Shown: positions 35,693 through 43,828 of the stretch, one piece after another | Layout of the letters: each line of letters opens with the position of its first letter | How positions within the stretch are numbered: position 1 is the first letter of the stretch | Assembly: GCF_012927325.1 (NCBI RefSeq) | Contig: NZ_JABBGI010000013.1 | Location: 86,067 to 150,066, forward strand | Source: Chryseobacterium antibioticum | GTDB taxonomy: Bacteria > Bacteroidota > Bacteroidia > Flavobacteriales > Weeksellaceae | Direction: 5' to 3' | DNA length: 64,000 nt | The notes under the pieces: model-generated | What the model was told of the DNA's origin: nothing | Databases searched by the model: none | Seen by the model: the letters and a program-made list of their open reading frames with translations, nothing else | Program-made: the position numbers and the translations under genes

Positions 35693-36358
35693 ATGAAAAA
35701 AATTTTATTAACAGCGACAATGCTCGTTGGCCTTTCGGCAGTTTCCAAGGCTCAGACAACGGGGCGTGTAGGTATTAACACAACTGCACCTTCCGCTACA
35801 TTAGACGTAGTAGCCAATACTACCGATAATGCCAGACCTGACGCCTTATTAGTCCCTCGTATGACCGCAGCAGAATTGTCTACTAAAGATGATACTTCTG
35901 GTACTTATGGCGCTCCACAGAATGGAGCTATTGTTTATATTACTTCTGGAACTGGTTCTGGCGCTAGAAAAGTGAAAATTACCGGAGCAGGATTCTATTA
36001 CTTTGATAATACGGTTCCTGAATGGAAACCTGTAGGAGGAGGCGGTGCTGCAACCCCTCAAAGATATGAAGGAATTAGAGGTAATGTAACATTTGTTACT
36101 GCAGGTGCTTATAGTGTTGCGGCGGCGGATAATATTATAGTTACACAAGCTAGTGTAGGTGTTGCAATTACACTTCCTGTACTGACAAATACAGCAGCGG
36201 ATATAGGTCGTGTTATTAAGGTTATTAATAACAATACTACTGCAACAGGATTGACTTTTGTAGGGCTAACACCTGTAGGGGCGAATTTAGCAGTTAATCA
36301 GGGTAGAGGAATTGAATTCATTTGGACAGGAACTCTTTGGGCTGTTCCACAAAAATAA
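35693..36358 (+). CDS. Secreted protein of unknown function, first of a related pair
   Basis: A 221-residue protein with a signal peptide (KKILLTATMLVGLSAVSKAQ). The mature N-terminus has GRVGINTTAPSATLDV, a motif common in secreted or surface proteins of Flavobacteriia, where it often precedes phage-tail-like or adhesin-like domains. A middle motif GFYYFDNTVPEWKPVGGG is shared with the next gene. The last part is rich in Thr, Val and Ala, suggesting beta structure (ITLPVLTNTAADIG). No T9SS sorting domain is seen. Function is unknown. It has a long leader and sits 19 bases before its relative, so the two are probably co-transcribed. Confidence 0.8.
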   Translation: MKKILLTATMLVGLSAVSKAQTTGRVGINTTAPSATLDVVANTTDNARPDALLVPRMTAAELSTKDDTSGTYGAPQNGAIVYITSGTGSGARKVKITGAGFYYFDNTVPEWKPVGGGGAATPQRYEGIRGNVTFVTAGAYSVAAADNIIVTQASVGVAITLPVLTNTAADIGRVIKVINNNTTATGLTFVGLTPVGANLAVNQGRGIEFIWTGTLWAVPQK

Positions 36359-36377
36359 TTTTAAAATTTAAAACAAG

Positions 36378-37106
36378 ATGAAAAATATATTTAGTTTTTT
36401 AGCTATTGTAGCTTTTGGTTCCTTGATCAATGCTCAGGTAAACGTTAATAATAGTGTTCAGTCTAGCATTAATAATTCAAATGTAGGAATAGACTTAAGT
36501 AGCTCTTTTAGTACTGAAGCTGGTGCTGGTCCTAATGTGGGTAAAGGAGTATTAATCCCGAGTGTAAATTTAGTTAATTTTGAATTTGATCTTACATTAG
36601 CAGATGGTGTTACATTCCCAACTTTTTTTGATGGTATGATGGTATATAATAATGCTACAGGTACTACATTAACAGCTGGTAACAGATCTTCAACAGCAAC
36701 ACCAGTAACACCGGGATATTATTATTTCTATAATCCAAGTGGTGCATCAAATTCTAACGTAACTGGTGGAGTTTGGAGACCAATAGGTGGAGGTAATCCT
36801 AAATTTGACGTAACCACTGCTGAAACAGAAACAAATACATTAGTAGCAAGTAAGCAAGTTTATGCTATCAAGGGTACTTTCACTGCAACTGGTTCTTCTA
36901 CTGCAGTAAATATTCCTTCTCCTACAGGTATGACAACTTTATATGGTATTACCATTTATAAAGCAGGTACAAACACTGTTTATGACAGAAGCTTATATTC
37001 TTATACGATTGCAACCAGCGCTGGAAATGCGATTACAGGTTCACCTAGCATGTCAGTAGTGTATCCTTCTGGAACATATGACTATGTAATTGAATATTTG
37101 AAATAA
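36378..37106 (+). CDS. Secreted protein of unknown function, second of a related pair
   Basis: A 242-residue protein with a signal peptide (KNIFSFLAIVAFGSLINAQ). It shares with its upstream neighbour the order signal peptide, Ser/Asn-rich start, a GVLIPSVNL segment corresponding to ALLVPRMTA, and the motif GYYYFYNPS ... GGVWRPIGGG. The C-terminal ~100 residues differ and look beta-rich (YAIKGTFTATG, YDYVIEYLK). No T9SS sorting domain, lipobox or enzyme motif is visible. The pair probably arose by duplication and divergence. A terminator follows at 37133. Confidence 0.78.
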   Translation: MKNIFSFLAIVAFGSLINAQVNVNNSVQSSINNSNVGIDLSSSFSTEAGAGPNVGKGVLIPSVNLVNFEFDLTLADGVTFPTFFDGMMVYNNATGTTLTAGNRSSTATPVTPGYYYFYNPSGASNSNVTGGVWRPIGGGNPKFDVTTAETETNTLVASKQVYAIKGTFTATGSSTAVNIPSPTGMTTLYGITIYKAGTNTVYDRSLYSYTIATSAGNAITGSPSMSVVYPSGTYDYVIEYLK

Positions 37107-37132
37107 GATAAAATATAACTTATTATATAAAG

Positions 37133-37158
37133 AACCAATGAGCAATCATTGGTTTTTT
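37133..37158 (+). terminator. Rho-independent terminator after the secreted-protein pair
   Basis: AACCAATGA (37133-37141) and TCATTGGTT (37146-37154) form a perfect nine-base stem with loop GCAA, followed directly by a T run. It lies 27 bases after the stop codon. Confidence 0.85.
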
Positions 37159-37725
37159 TGATTTAAAAGAGAACGATCAAAGACCAATAATATGAAGAAA
37201 GAGAAGATATTAGATCATTAAAAAGTTTATTTGGTATCCAATTTGATGATATAATGAAGAGGATTGCTTTGAAATACAGTTTATTTTCTCAGGTTGGAGG
37301 TAATGAATTTATGACATAATTTAAGTCTGATGTTAAATAGGGTGTTAAAATAGAGATGCCTTATTACGACCAACGGGCTTAAATGGCTTCTGTCAAACCT
37401 ATTCTGTAGATTGAGCATCTTAAAAAATTTAATTTTTAAAATAACTTTATTTGATTTATTAGATTTTTATGATTTACGTAACATTTTGATTTATAGTGAG
37501 TTTTGAATTTTTGTTTTTGAGTTTTTCGACAACAAGTTAATTATGTTAACTTTTGACCTGTTTTTTTAACGTTTTTTAACAATGTGGTCTAAAATCCCTG
37601 TTAATAGGAACTTACAGGCTCTGTTAACATATAATTTGGTTTTCATTAACGGATTTTAACATATGGAGTAGGGACTTTAGAACATTCCTTATACATTTGC
37701 TCCGTCAAAACCAATAAAATTCAAG
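37159..37725. other. 567-base A+T-rich intergenic region with a TTAAC motif cluster
   Basis: No gene is seen. Between 37536 and 37660 the motif TTAAC or TTAAT occurs eight times on the + strand (TTAAC at 37546, 37566, 37576, 37624, 37646 and 37656; TTAAT at 37537 and 37601). Two pairs are exactly ten bases apart, about one helical turn, suggesting a regulator binding region for the rlpA-like gene at 37726. At 37371 a degenerate copy of the repeat CAACGGGCTT...GGCT is present (compare 63867). Confidence 0.4.
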
Positions 37726-38097
37726 ATGATGAAAAGATTCATTCTCGTAATCATAATGATGATTTCAACCTTAGGTGTTTATTCTTTTACAAATAATACC
37801 TTAGATGCGAAGAAAACAAGTTATGCATCGTACTACCACGATAAGTTTAATGGTAGAAAAACAGCAAGCGGAGAGATCTTTAGTAATTCAAAGCTTACCG
37901 CTGCAAACAGAACGCTTCCGTTTGGAACTAATATTAAAGTTACCAATCTGAACAATGGAAAACAGGTGATAGTGAAGATTAATGATAGAGGACCTTTCCA
38001 TGCATCAAGAGCATTAGATATTTCTAAAGCTGCGTTCAATGAAATCGGGGATACCAATCGTGGGACCATTCCGGTAGAATATGAAATTGTCGACTAA
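37726..38097 (+). CDS. RlpA-like double-psi beta-barrel protein
   Basis: A 123-residue secreted protein with an N-terminal signal peptide (RFILVIIMMISTLGVYSF) and one RlpA/DPBB domain: SYASYYHDKFNGRKTASGE, then AANRTLPFGTNIKVTN, then VKINDRGPFHASRALDISKAAF. The conserved D-R-G-P and the R-x-L-D-I-S motif include the Asp of the lytic-transglycosylase active site. RlpA proteins act in the periplasm on peptidoglycan, often on denuded glycan strands at division sites. No SPOR domain is present, which is usual in this phylum. It is preceded by a long gap with the TTAAC cluster and followed by a terminator. Confidence 0.88.
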   Translation: MMKRFILVIIMMISTLGVYSFTNNTLDAKKTSYASYYHDKFNGRKTASGEIFSNSKLTAANRTLPFGTNIKVTNLNNGKQVIVKINDRGPFHASRALDISKAAFNEIGDTNRGTIPVEYEIVD

Positions 38098-38114
38098 ATT
38101 TATGATTTAAATTT

Positions 38115-38146
38115 AAAAAAGCCAGCTGATTTTCAGCTGGCTTTTT
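38115..38146. terminator. Bidirectional terminator between the rlpA-like gene and xth
   Basis: GCCAGCTGA (38121-38129) and TCAGCTGGC (38133-38141) form a perfect stem with an A run on the left and a T run on the right, so it can end transcripts from both convergent genes. Confidence 0.88.
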
Positions 38147-38160
38147 ATTTTGTGGACCTT

Positions 38161-38925
38161 CTAGACATTTAATTCTAATAGAGCAGGGCAATGGTCTGAA
38201 TGCACATCCTCCTTTAATATAACTGCTCGGGAAAGTTTGTCCTTTAGAGTATAGGTTGCAAAATTATAATCCAGCCTCCATCCTTTATTTTTAGCTCTGG
38301 AATTCTGTCGGTAGCTCCACCACGTATAATGATCCGGTTCATTGTTAAAAAAGCGGAAACTGTCAATCAGCTCACATTCCTCGATAAAGCTGGTCATCCA
38401 TTCTCTTTCTATTGGCAGGAAGCCGGAAACGTTCTTTAAACGAACCGGATCATGAATATCGATAGCCTGATGGCAAATATTGAAATCTCCCGAAATAATA
38501 AGGTTAGGGATTGTTTTTCTTAACTCCTTTATATAAGCCAGGAAATCGTGGCAGAATTGCATTTTAAATTCAAGCCTGTCAATATTACTGGCAGAAGGGA
38601 CATACACTGAAATCACAGAGTAACCGTCAAAGTCTGCACGGATGATCCTGCCTTCATTATCGTAGCTTTCAATGCCACATCCGTATTCAATATGATTGGG
38701 TTTGATTTTTGACGCAATTCCGACTCCACTGTAGCCTTTTCTTACTGCGGAATGCCAATAACTATGATAGCCTATTTTTTCAAGACTTTCAATATCTATC
38801 TGGTCGTTTCCGGCTTTGCTTTCCTGGATACAGACGATGTCCGGATCAGCAGTCTGCAGCCAGCCTAAAAAATCCTTCGTAAAGGCAGCTCTGATTCCGT
38901 TGACATTATAAGTGATTAACTTCAT
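38161..38925 (-). CDS. xth: Exodeoxyribonuclease III
   Basis: A 254-residue EEP-superfamily nuclease. Motifs are TYNVNGIRAA, CIQESK (metal-binding Glu), SGDFNICH (Asp-Asn) and HSDHCPALLEL (catalytic His), in the order expected for XthA/ExoA. It is an AP endonuclease and 3'-exonuclease used in base-excision repair. It shares a four-base stop/start overlap with the upstream YciI-like gene, so both are likely co-transcribed from the minus strand. A bidirectional terminator follows. Confidence 0.92.
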   Translation of the reverse strand: MKLITYNVNGIRAAFTKDFLGWLQTADPDIVCIQESKAGNDQIDIESLEKIGYHSYWHSAVRKGYSGVGIASKIKPNHIEYGCGIESYDNEGRIIRADFDGYSVISVYVPSASNIDRLEFKMQFCHDFLAYIKELRKTIPNLIISGDFNICHQAIDIHDPVRLKNVSGFLPIEREWMTSFIEECELIDSFRFFNNEPDHYTWWSYRQNSRAKNKGWRLDYNFATYTLKDKLSRAVILKEDVHSDHCPALLELNV

Positions 38926-39215
38926 GAGTTTTTTATAAAAAATTTAAAGTGTTCATTATATTTTGATGGAATAAATTCAATAATATCGTAATCCGCTATC
39001 TGGTTACTGTAAAAAGGATCTTCTTTAATGATCTGTTCGACTTCAACCTTAGAATCTACATCAGCTAGAATAATTCCTCCGGTTCTGGGTTCTTTTCTGC
39101 CTGAAGTGATGAAATTTCCGGAACGGTAATACTTGTCAAGAAAATCATTGTGTTCCGGGATAAAGCGTTCCACATTGTCCAGAGAAGTTTTGTAGGTAAG
39201 CGAAATAATATACAT
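38922..39215 (-). CDS. YciI-family protein
   Basis: A 97-residue protein with the YciI/dimeric alpha-beta barrel pattern: MYIISLTYKTSLDNVERFIPEH at the start, then FLDKYYRSGNFITSGRKEPRTGGIIL, and DPFYSNQIADYDIIEF. The His in PEHNDFL and an Asp correspond to the proposed active-site pair, but YciI function is not known biochemically in general. The start used is at 39215; the frame is open further upstream, but that part is hydrophobic and overlaps the terminator region. Overlaps xth by four bases. Confidence 0.82.
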   Translation of the reverse strand: MYIISLTYKTSLDNVERFIPEHNDFLDKYYRSGNFITSGRKEPRTGGIILADVDSKVEVEQIIKEDPFYSNQIADYDIIEFIPSKYNEHFKFFIKNS

Positions 39216-39262
39216 CGTTTTTTTGCTAAGATAAGAACTCTTTGAGATTATTAAAAGAGGCT

Positions 39263-39302
39263 TAAAAAAAAGAAGCGGCAAAAATCATATGATTTTTGCC
39301 GC
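39263..39302 (-). terminator. Terminator downstream of porX
   Basis: A perfect 28-base palindrome lies at 39275-39302 (each arm GCGGCAAAAATCAT or its complement), with an A-rich run at 39263-39271 that reads as a T run on the minus strand. It therefore ends the porX transcript, which reads leftward from 40883. Confidence 0.85.
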
Positions 39303-39338
39303 CCCTGAACCCAAAATTTAAATAAACTATGAGAAAAA

Positions 39339-40883
39339 CTACTTGGGTTCTAAAATACTGAAAGGAATGATACATTCTTCCAATGAGATTCCACCATGTT
39401 GATAGGTTTCTTTATAGTAATTAACAAAGTGATTATAATTCTTAGGATAAGCCAGGAAAATATTATTCTTTGCAAAAATATATTTCGAACTTAAATTTCC
39501 TTTTGGAAGGAACAGTTTTTCAGGATTCATTATAGCCCATACATCACTGCTGTCATAGGTTAAACTTTTCCCTGTTTTATAACGGATATTGGTTGACGTC
39601 TCACGGTCACCCACTACTTTGCTCGGTTTTTTTACATACACGGTTCCATGGTCTGTCGTGATGACAAGTTTATAACCGCTTTCTGCCGCAGCTTTGATAA
39701 TCTTAATTAATGATGAATTTTCAAACCAGTTAAACGTAAGAGATCTGAATGTTTTATCATCACGGATCAGCTGATCTACAATATGATTATCCGTTTTAGC
39801 ATGCGAAAGAATATCAATAAAGTTATAAACAATGACCAGCAGGTCATTATTTTTATGCTGGTTAAAATCATCATAAATCTTTCTCTCAAAATCTGCATTC
39901 AGAACTTTAAGATACTTCATAGATTTAGATCCCAACCCGATTCTTTTCATCTGATCTTCTAGGAAATCACGCTCAAACTCATTTTTGTTTCCTTCCTCAT
40001 TGTCATTGAACCATTTGTCTGGAAAACGTTTCTCTATTTCAGATGGCATCAACCCTGCAAAAAACGAGTTTCTTGCATACTGGGTAGCTGTAGGAAGAAT
40101 ACTGTAGTAATAATCCTCTGAAACCTTGTTGTAGTATTTTGTAAATAAAGGTTCGATGACTTTCCACTGGTCAAAACGTAAGTTATCCACCATAAGAAGC
40201 AGCACTTTATCTTTCTCTACCTCAGGCTTTACTTTTTCTTTAAAAAGAGTATGACTCATCAAAGGCTTATCAGAATCCGTCAACCAGTCTTCGTAATTTT
40301 TTTCAATGAATTTGGAGAACTGGATGTTGGCTTCCTCTTTCTGCGACTGCAAAAGGTCAGAAAACTCATTATCCGCTACCTTATCAAACTTTATTTCCCA
40401 GCTTAGGATCTTCTTGTAATATTCTGCCCATTCCTGATACGTTCTGATATAAGAAAGTTCCATAGACAGGTTTCTGAATTCCTGCTGGTACTGAAGAATG
40501 GTTTTCTGTTCCACAAGATTATCCTCCTGTAGATTCTTTTTTAGTGATAATAGGATCTGGTTAGGATTAACCGGCTTAAGGATATAGTCAGCGATCTGTG
40601 ATCCGATGGCTTCCTCCATAATATGTTCCTCCTCACTTTTCGTGACCATAACGATCTTAAGAGCGCTATCTTTCTCTTTGATCATGGGAATGGCTTCCAA
40701 TCCCGAAATGCCGGGCATATTTTCATCAATAAGCGTCAATGCAAATTTCTCTGAATCCATTAGTTCCAGAGCCTCATTAACGTTATTAACAGGGGTTACA
40801 TGGTAACCTTTCTTTTCTAAAAATACGATATGGGGTTTGAGTAAATCTATTTCATCATCTATCCATAATATCTTTTCCGACAT
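39339..40883 (-). CDS. porX: T9SS response regulator PorX
   Basis: A 514-residue protein. Residues 1-~120 form a receiver domain: acidic pair in WIDDE, phospho-acceptor D53 in LIDENMPG, T/S region VMVTKSEEE, and Lys in ILKPVNP. After a helical linker, residues ~215-514 form a PglZ-type alkaline-phosphatase-superfamily domain with VDNLRFDQW, YNFIDILSH and VITTDHGT, which contains the metal ligands. PorX, with sensor PorY and a sigma factor, controls expression of the type IX secretion system. That matches the T9SS cargo proteins encoded at 18175 and 54116. No porY is in the window. It has its own terminator. Confidence 0.93.
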   Translation of the reverse strand: MSEKILWIDDEIDLLKPHIVFLEKKGYHVTPVNNVNEALELMDSEKFALTLIDENMPGISGLEAIPMIKEKDSALKIVMVTKSEEEHIMEEAIGSQIADYILKPVNPNQILLSLKKNLQEDNLVEQKTILQYQQEFRNLSMELSYIRTYQEWAEYYKKILSWEIKFDKVADNEFSDLLQSQKEEANIQFSKFIEKNYEDWLTDSDKPLMSHTLFKEKVKPEVEKDKVLLLMVDNLRFDQWKVIEPLFTKYYNKVSEDYYYSILPTATQYARNSFFAGLMPSEIEKRFPDKWFNDNEEGNKNEFERDFLEDQMKRIGLGSKSMKYLKVLNADFERKIYDDFNQHKNNDLLVIVYNFIDILSHAKTDNHIVDQLIRDDKTFRSLTFNWFENSSLIKIIKAAAESGYKLVITTDHGTVYVKKPSKVVGDRETSTNIRYKTGKSLTYDSSDVWAIMNPEKLFLPKGNLSSKYIFAKNNIFLAYPKNYNHFVNYYKETYQHGGISLEECIIPFSILEPK

Positions 40884-41016
40884 AATTTATTTTTTTACAT
40901 GGTTATAATATCAAATTGTTGACCAATTCTTTTTAAATTCTCACAAATTAGAGACAATAAAAGTTAAATGTTAGTTAAATGAAAATTCTCTCCCTCATTA
41001 CTGATATTTTTTTCAT

Positions 41017-42660
41017 CTAAAAACCGGTCTTTATATAATGTAAAGCCCTTTCCAGAACTTCATCTTTTCCTTCCTGTATGCCCTTTACTGTAGGCTTTAT
41101 GATAATATCAGGGATAATTCCTATCCGCTGGGTTTCTCTTCCGTCAGGATAATAGGCTCCGAGTCCTGTAAAGCAGGTGTCCAGATCTGCAATTTTAAAC
41201 CGGATGATATCACCATTGGCTCCTGAAGTATTACTCCCGATTATTTTCGCTTTAGGATGCTGTTTAAACATCATTGTTGTGGTTTCTGCCTGGCTTTGCG
41301 TATTCTCATCTACCAGAACCACTACATTTCCTTTATAGTAATCCGGGTTCTTCCTGCCGATACTGTTTTTAGCGCTATAAAATTTACTCAAATAATCCGT
41401 CTCCGGGAAATTAAATTGATAATAAATTGATTTTTCCGGAAGAATCATCCTGCTTAAAGGGAAAATGGTCAGTTTAGGATAATTTCTGAGATCAAAAATA
41501 ATGGATGTCGCAAATTTTAAATCCTTATACATGTCATCCAGATCACCTTTCTCAATAATGCCCATATTGACGTACCCAGTCTTTTTTTCTGCATCCAGAA
41601 ACCTCCACTTTTGTGGAACAACTTGTTTTTCTAAGATAATATCCTTGAGAAGATATGTTTTAGCGGTTATACTCAGGTTCTGTCCGTCGCGCTCTATTTT
41701 TAACAGGATAGAATCATTATTATTGAAAAGAAAAAGATTTTTCACCTTGGTGATCTTTCCCCAGGAATTGGAAGCGGGAACATATTTTCCAAAGCTGTTC
41801 ACCATCTGAGGGATCGTTCTGCCATTGATGTCGTAGATGACATCGCCGATCTTTAAAGAACTTTCTTCATTAAATTTATTTTTAATAATCTTAGTTACGA
41901 CCAGCTTTCCCTCTGCATGGCTATATTCCACAGGAACCTTTCTTCGTCCGTATTGATTGGTACTGATGAGCGGGGAATATAAAAAGGCATGGGAGTCATC
42001 CACTTTTGTTACCAATTCTGCCAATGTCAGGTGATAACTTTTATCATGATCTGCATTGAGGAATTTGGGGATCATTTCCTTTAACACGTCATTCCAGTTC
42101 TGATTCGTCTGATATTTATATGGGAAAAAATATTCTACCAGATTCCAATATCTGAAAAGTTCCAGAAGATTGATCTGCTTTGATGTAAATTTAGAACCGT
42201 ATGAGTTTTCATTCCTGAAATAAACCTTTTTTCCACCACTTCCAAAGTAGTGATTACTTCCAGAATTTCTGTTGTTTTGAATAAAGAGAAGCTGGCGGCT
42301 TACTTTTTCATTAAATACATGTTTATCACTGATCCAGTTCAGATCAAAGTTTCTCAGGAAATACACTTTCGCTTGATCTTCCTTTACGCATTTTTTGCAT
42401 TCCTCAACATTCCCAAGACTGCCGATCCACTTAGAATACAATTCATTCAGTTGAGCTTTGTCATGAATTTGATCAAGTTCATCAATTTTCTGGATAAGTT
42501 GCTTGTCCCAGTCAAAATCCCCTTTTGCCACATGCGGATGGTAATATTTCAAAAATCCCCAGACTTTACAAAGTGATTCGAGTTTCTGAGTTTCAGATAA
42601 AGCTTGTGCAGAAAAGTTGATACTTAAAAAGGATATGATGAAAATGAATAAGCTTTTCAT
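41017..42660 (-). CDS. Secreted S41-family peptidase
   Basis: A 547-residue protein with a signal peptide (KSLFIFIISFLSINFSAQA). After an N-terminal helical region there is a PDZ-like segment (KIGDVIYDINGR) and a C-terminal tail-specific-protease domain: FDLRNYPK, then VVVLVDENTQSQAETTTMM with the candidate nucleophile Ser in TQSQAE, and GSNTSGANGD. S41 enzymes cut proteins at C-termini in the periplasm or outside. The Ser-Lys dyad's Lys was not firmly located. It stands alone on the minus strand with 133 bases to porX. Confidence 0.85.
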   Translation of the reverse strand: MKSLFIFIISFLSINFSAQALSETQKLESLCKVWGFLKYYHPHVAKGDFDWDKQLIQKIDELDQIHDKAQLNELYSKWIGSLGNVEECKKCVKEDQAKVYFLRNFDLNWISDKHVFNEKVSRQLLFIQNNRNSGSNHYFGSGGKKVYFRNENSYGSKFTSKQINLLELFRYWNLVEYFFPYKYQTNQNWNDVLKEMIPKFLNADHDKSYHLTLAELVTKVDDSHAFLYSPLISTNQYGRRKVPVEYSHAEGKLVVTKIIKNKFNEESSLKIGDVIYDINGRTIPQMVNSFGKYVPASNSWGKITKVKNLFLFNNNDSILLKIERDGQNLSITAKTYLLKDIILEKQVVPQKWRFLDAEKKTGYVNMGIIEKGDLDDMYKDLKFATSIIFDLRNYPKLTIFPLSRMILPEKSIYYQFNFPETDYLSKFYSAKNSIGRKNPDYYKGNVVVLVDENTQSQAETTTMMFKQHPKAKIIGSNTSGANGDIIRFKIADLDTCFTGLGAYYPDGRETQRIGIIPDIIIKPTVKGIQEGKDEVLERALHYIKTGF

Positions 42661-42840
42661 GAAGGGCGATTAGTTTATTAAAGCGATCAAAGGTAAATGT
42701 AAAACCAATATCACGCAAAGCTAAAGTATGTAAGCTTCGTAAAAATATCGAAAAAGCATCATAAAGGACATTTTATATTTTTAAACAGAAATGTCCTCAT
42801 GGATTTTAATCTCAATTCTAATGAGAGCTGCTGATAAAAG

Positions 42841-43614
42841 CTACGTTTTTTTCACCAATGGATGATTGGTCTCATTTCTCACCACTTCAAAATGCGGCAG
42901 ATCATCAAATAATTTTGATAAAGTGGAATATCCATACGTTCTCGAGTCAAAACTGGGATCAATCTTTCTGATATTGGTGCCGAGTGTTGAAATAAAAGCG
43001 ATGTCATTTTCGTTAGCAGAAATTTCAAATGCCTTTGAAATCGTTTCTTCGTCTTTCCTCGATAAGAAGCTTTGAAACTCCTGAATTTTAGGATTGGCGT
43101 CCTGTTTTTTTACCGTATCCTTGGTTTTGTTTTCTTTGATCTTCTGGTTTTCGGCCTTTGGTTCCTTTTTGATTTTAGGGGTGATGTTTTCAGTATAAGT
43201 AAATATATCGCAGGATTTCACAAAAGCTTCAGGCGTTTTTTTCTCTCCGATACCCATGACGAAAAGTCCTTCCTCACGAATCCTTTTGGCCAGGCCGGTA
43301 TAGTCGCTGTCGCTGGACACGATGCAGAAACCTTCAACACTTTTTCCGTGCAAAATATCCATGGCATCAATAATCATGGCTCCATCCGTTGAATTTTTTC
43401 CGCTGGTATATGAAAATTTTTGAATGGGGTTAATGGAATAGAGATTAACAAGATCTTTCCAAGAGTTCATACTTTGATAAGTCCAGTCTCCATAAATTCT
43501 CCTGATCGTAGCTTTACCATATTTTGAAACCTCTTCAATGGTTTCTTTTAACAGTTTGGCTTGAGCATTATCACCGTCAATAAGAATAGCGATATTAAAT
43601 TTTTTGTCACTCAT
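42841..43614 (-). CDS. NYN-domain protein with C-terminal OST-HTH/LOTUS domain
   Basis: A 257-residue protein. Residues 1-~150 form a NYN (LabA/DUF88, PIN-like) domain: AILIDGDNAQAKL with the acidic pair, STDGAMIIDAMDIL, and FCIVSSDSDYTGL, all acidic sites for metal-dependent RNA cleavage. A charged linker of about 30 residues leads to an OST-HTH/LOTUS domain near 180-250 (FISTLGTNIRKIDPSF, YGYSTLSKLF), which binds RNA. The combination suggests an RNA-processing or RNA-binding factor in the cytoplasm. The substrate is unknown. It is monocistronic. Confidence 0.87.
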   Translation of the reverse strand: MSDKKFNIAILIDGDNAQAKLLKETIEEVSKYGKATIRRIYGDWTYQSMNSWKDLVNLYSINPIQKFSYTSGKNSTDGAMIIDAMDILHGKSVEGFCIVSSDSDYTGLAKRIREEGLFVMGIGEKKTPEAFVKSCDIFTYTENITPKIKKEPKAENQKIKENKTKDTVKKQDANPKIQEFQSFLSRKDEETISKAFEISANENDIAFISTLGTNIRKIDPSFDSRTYGYSTLSKLFDDLPHFEVVRNETNHPLVKKT

Positions 43615-43799
43615 AGTTTTGCATGTTGGATGAAAAGTAATTATTCGTGCCGATTAATTTATGGCAGGACTAATTTCTAAAAATTAATATACCTAAATTT
43701 AATGAAAAGACCGGACTTATTCCGAATTTTTTTTTGATTTCCAGCTAATTTTAAGAGGATTATGAATGAAAATTAAATAAGCCTAAAATTTAAAATCCC

Positions 43800-43807
43800 T
43801 AACTTTG
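43800..43807 (+). promoter_or_regulatory. Promoter -7 element (TAACTTTG) for the HD-domain gene
   Basis: TAACTTTG matches TAnnTTTG and stands 21 bases before the preferred ATG at 43829. It also shows why an in-frame TTG at 43805 is not the start: that TTG is part of the promoter. No well-spaced upstream TTG was found. Confidence 0.5.
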
Positions 43808-43828
43808 TTTGCTAATATCTACCTTTCA

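Noticed and set aside
39339..40883. PglZ domain as a sign of a BREX/Pgl phage-defence system
   Set aside because: The PglZ-type domain is joined to an N-terminal receiver domain, which is the PorX architecture; no other BREX genes are present.
43805..43828. TTG start of the HD gene at 43805
   Set aside because: That TTG is the end of a promoter-like TAACTTTG box; the ATG at 43829 begins the conserved domain.
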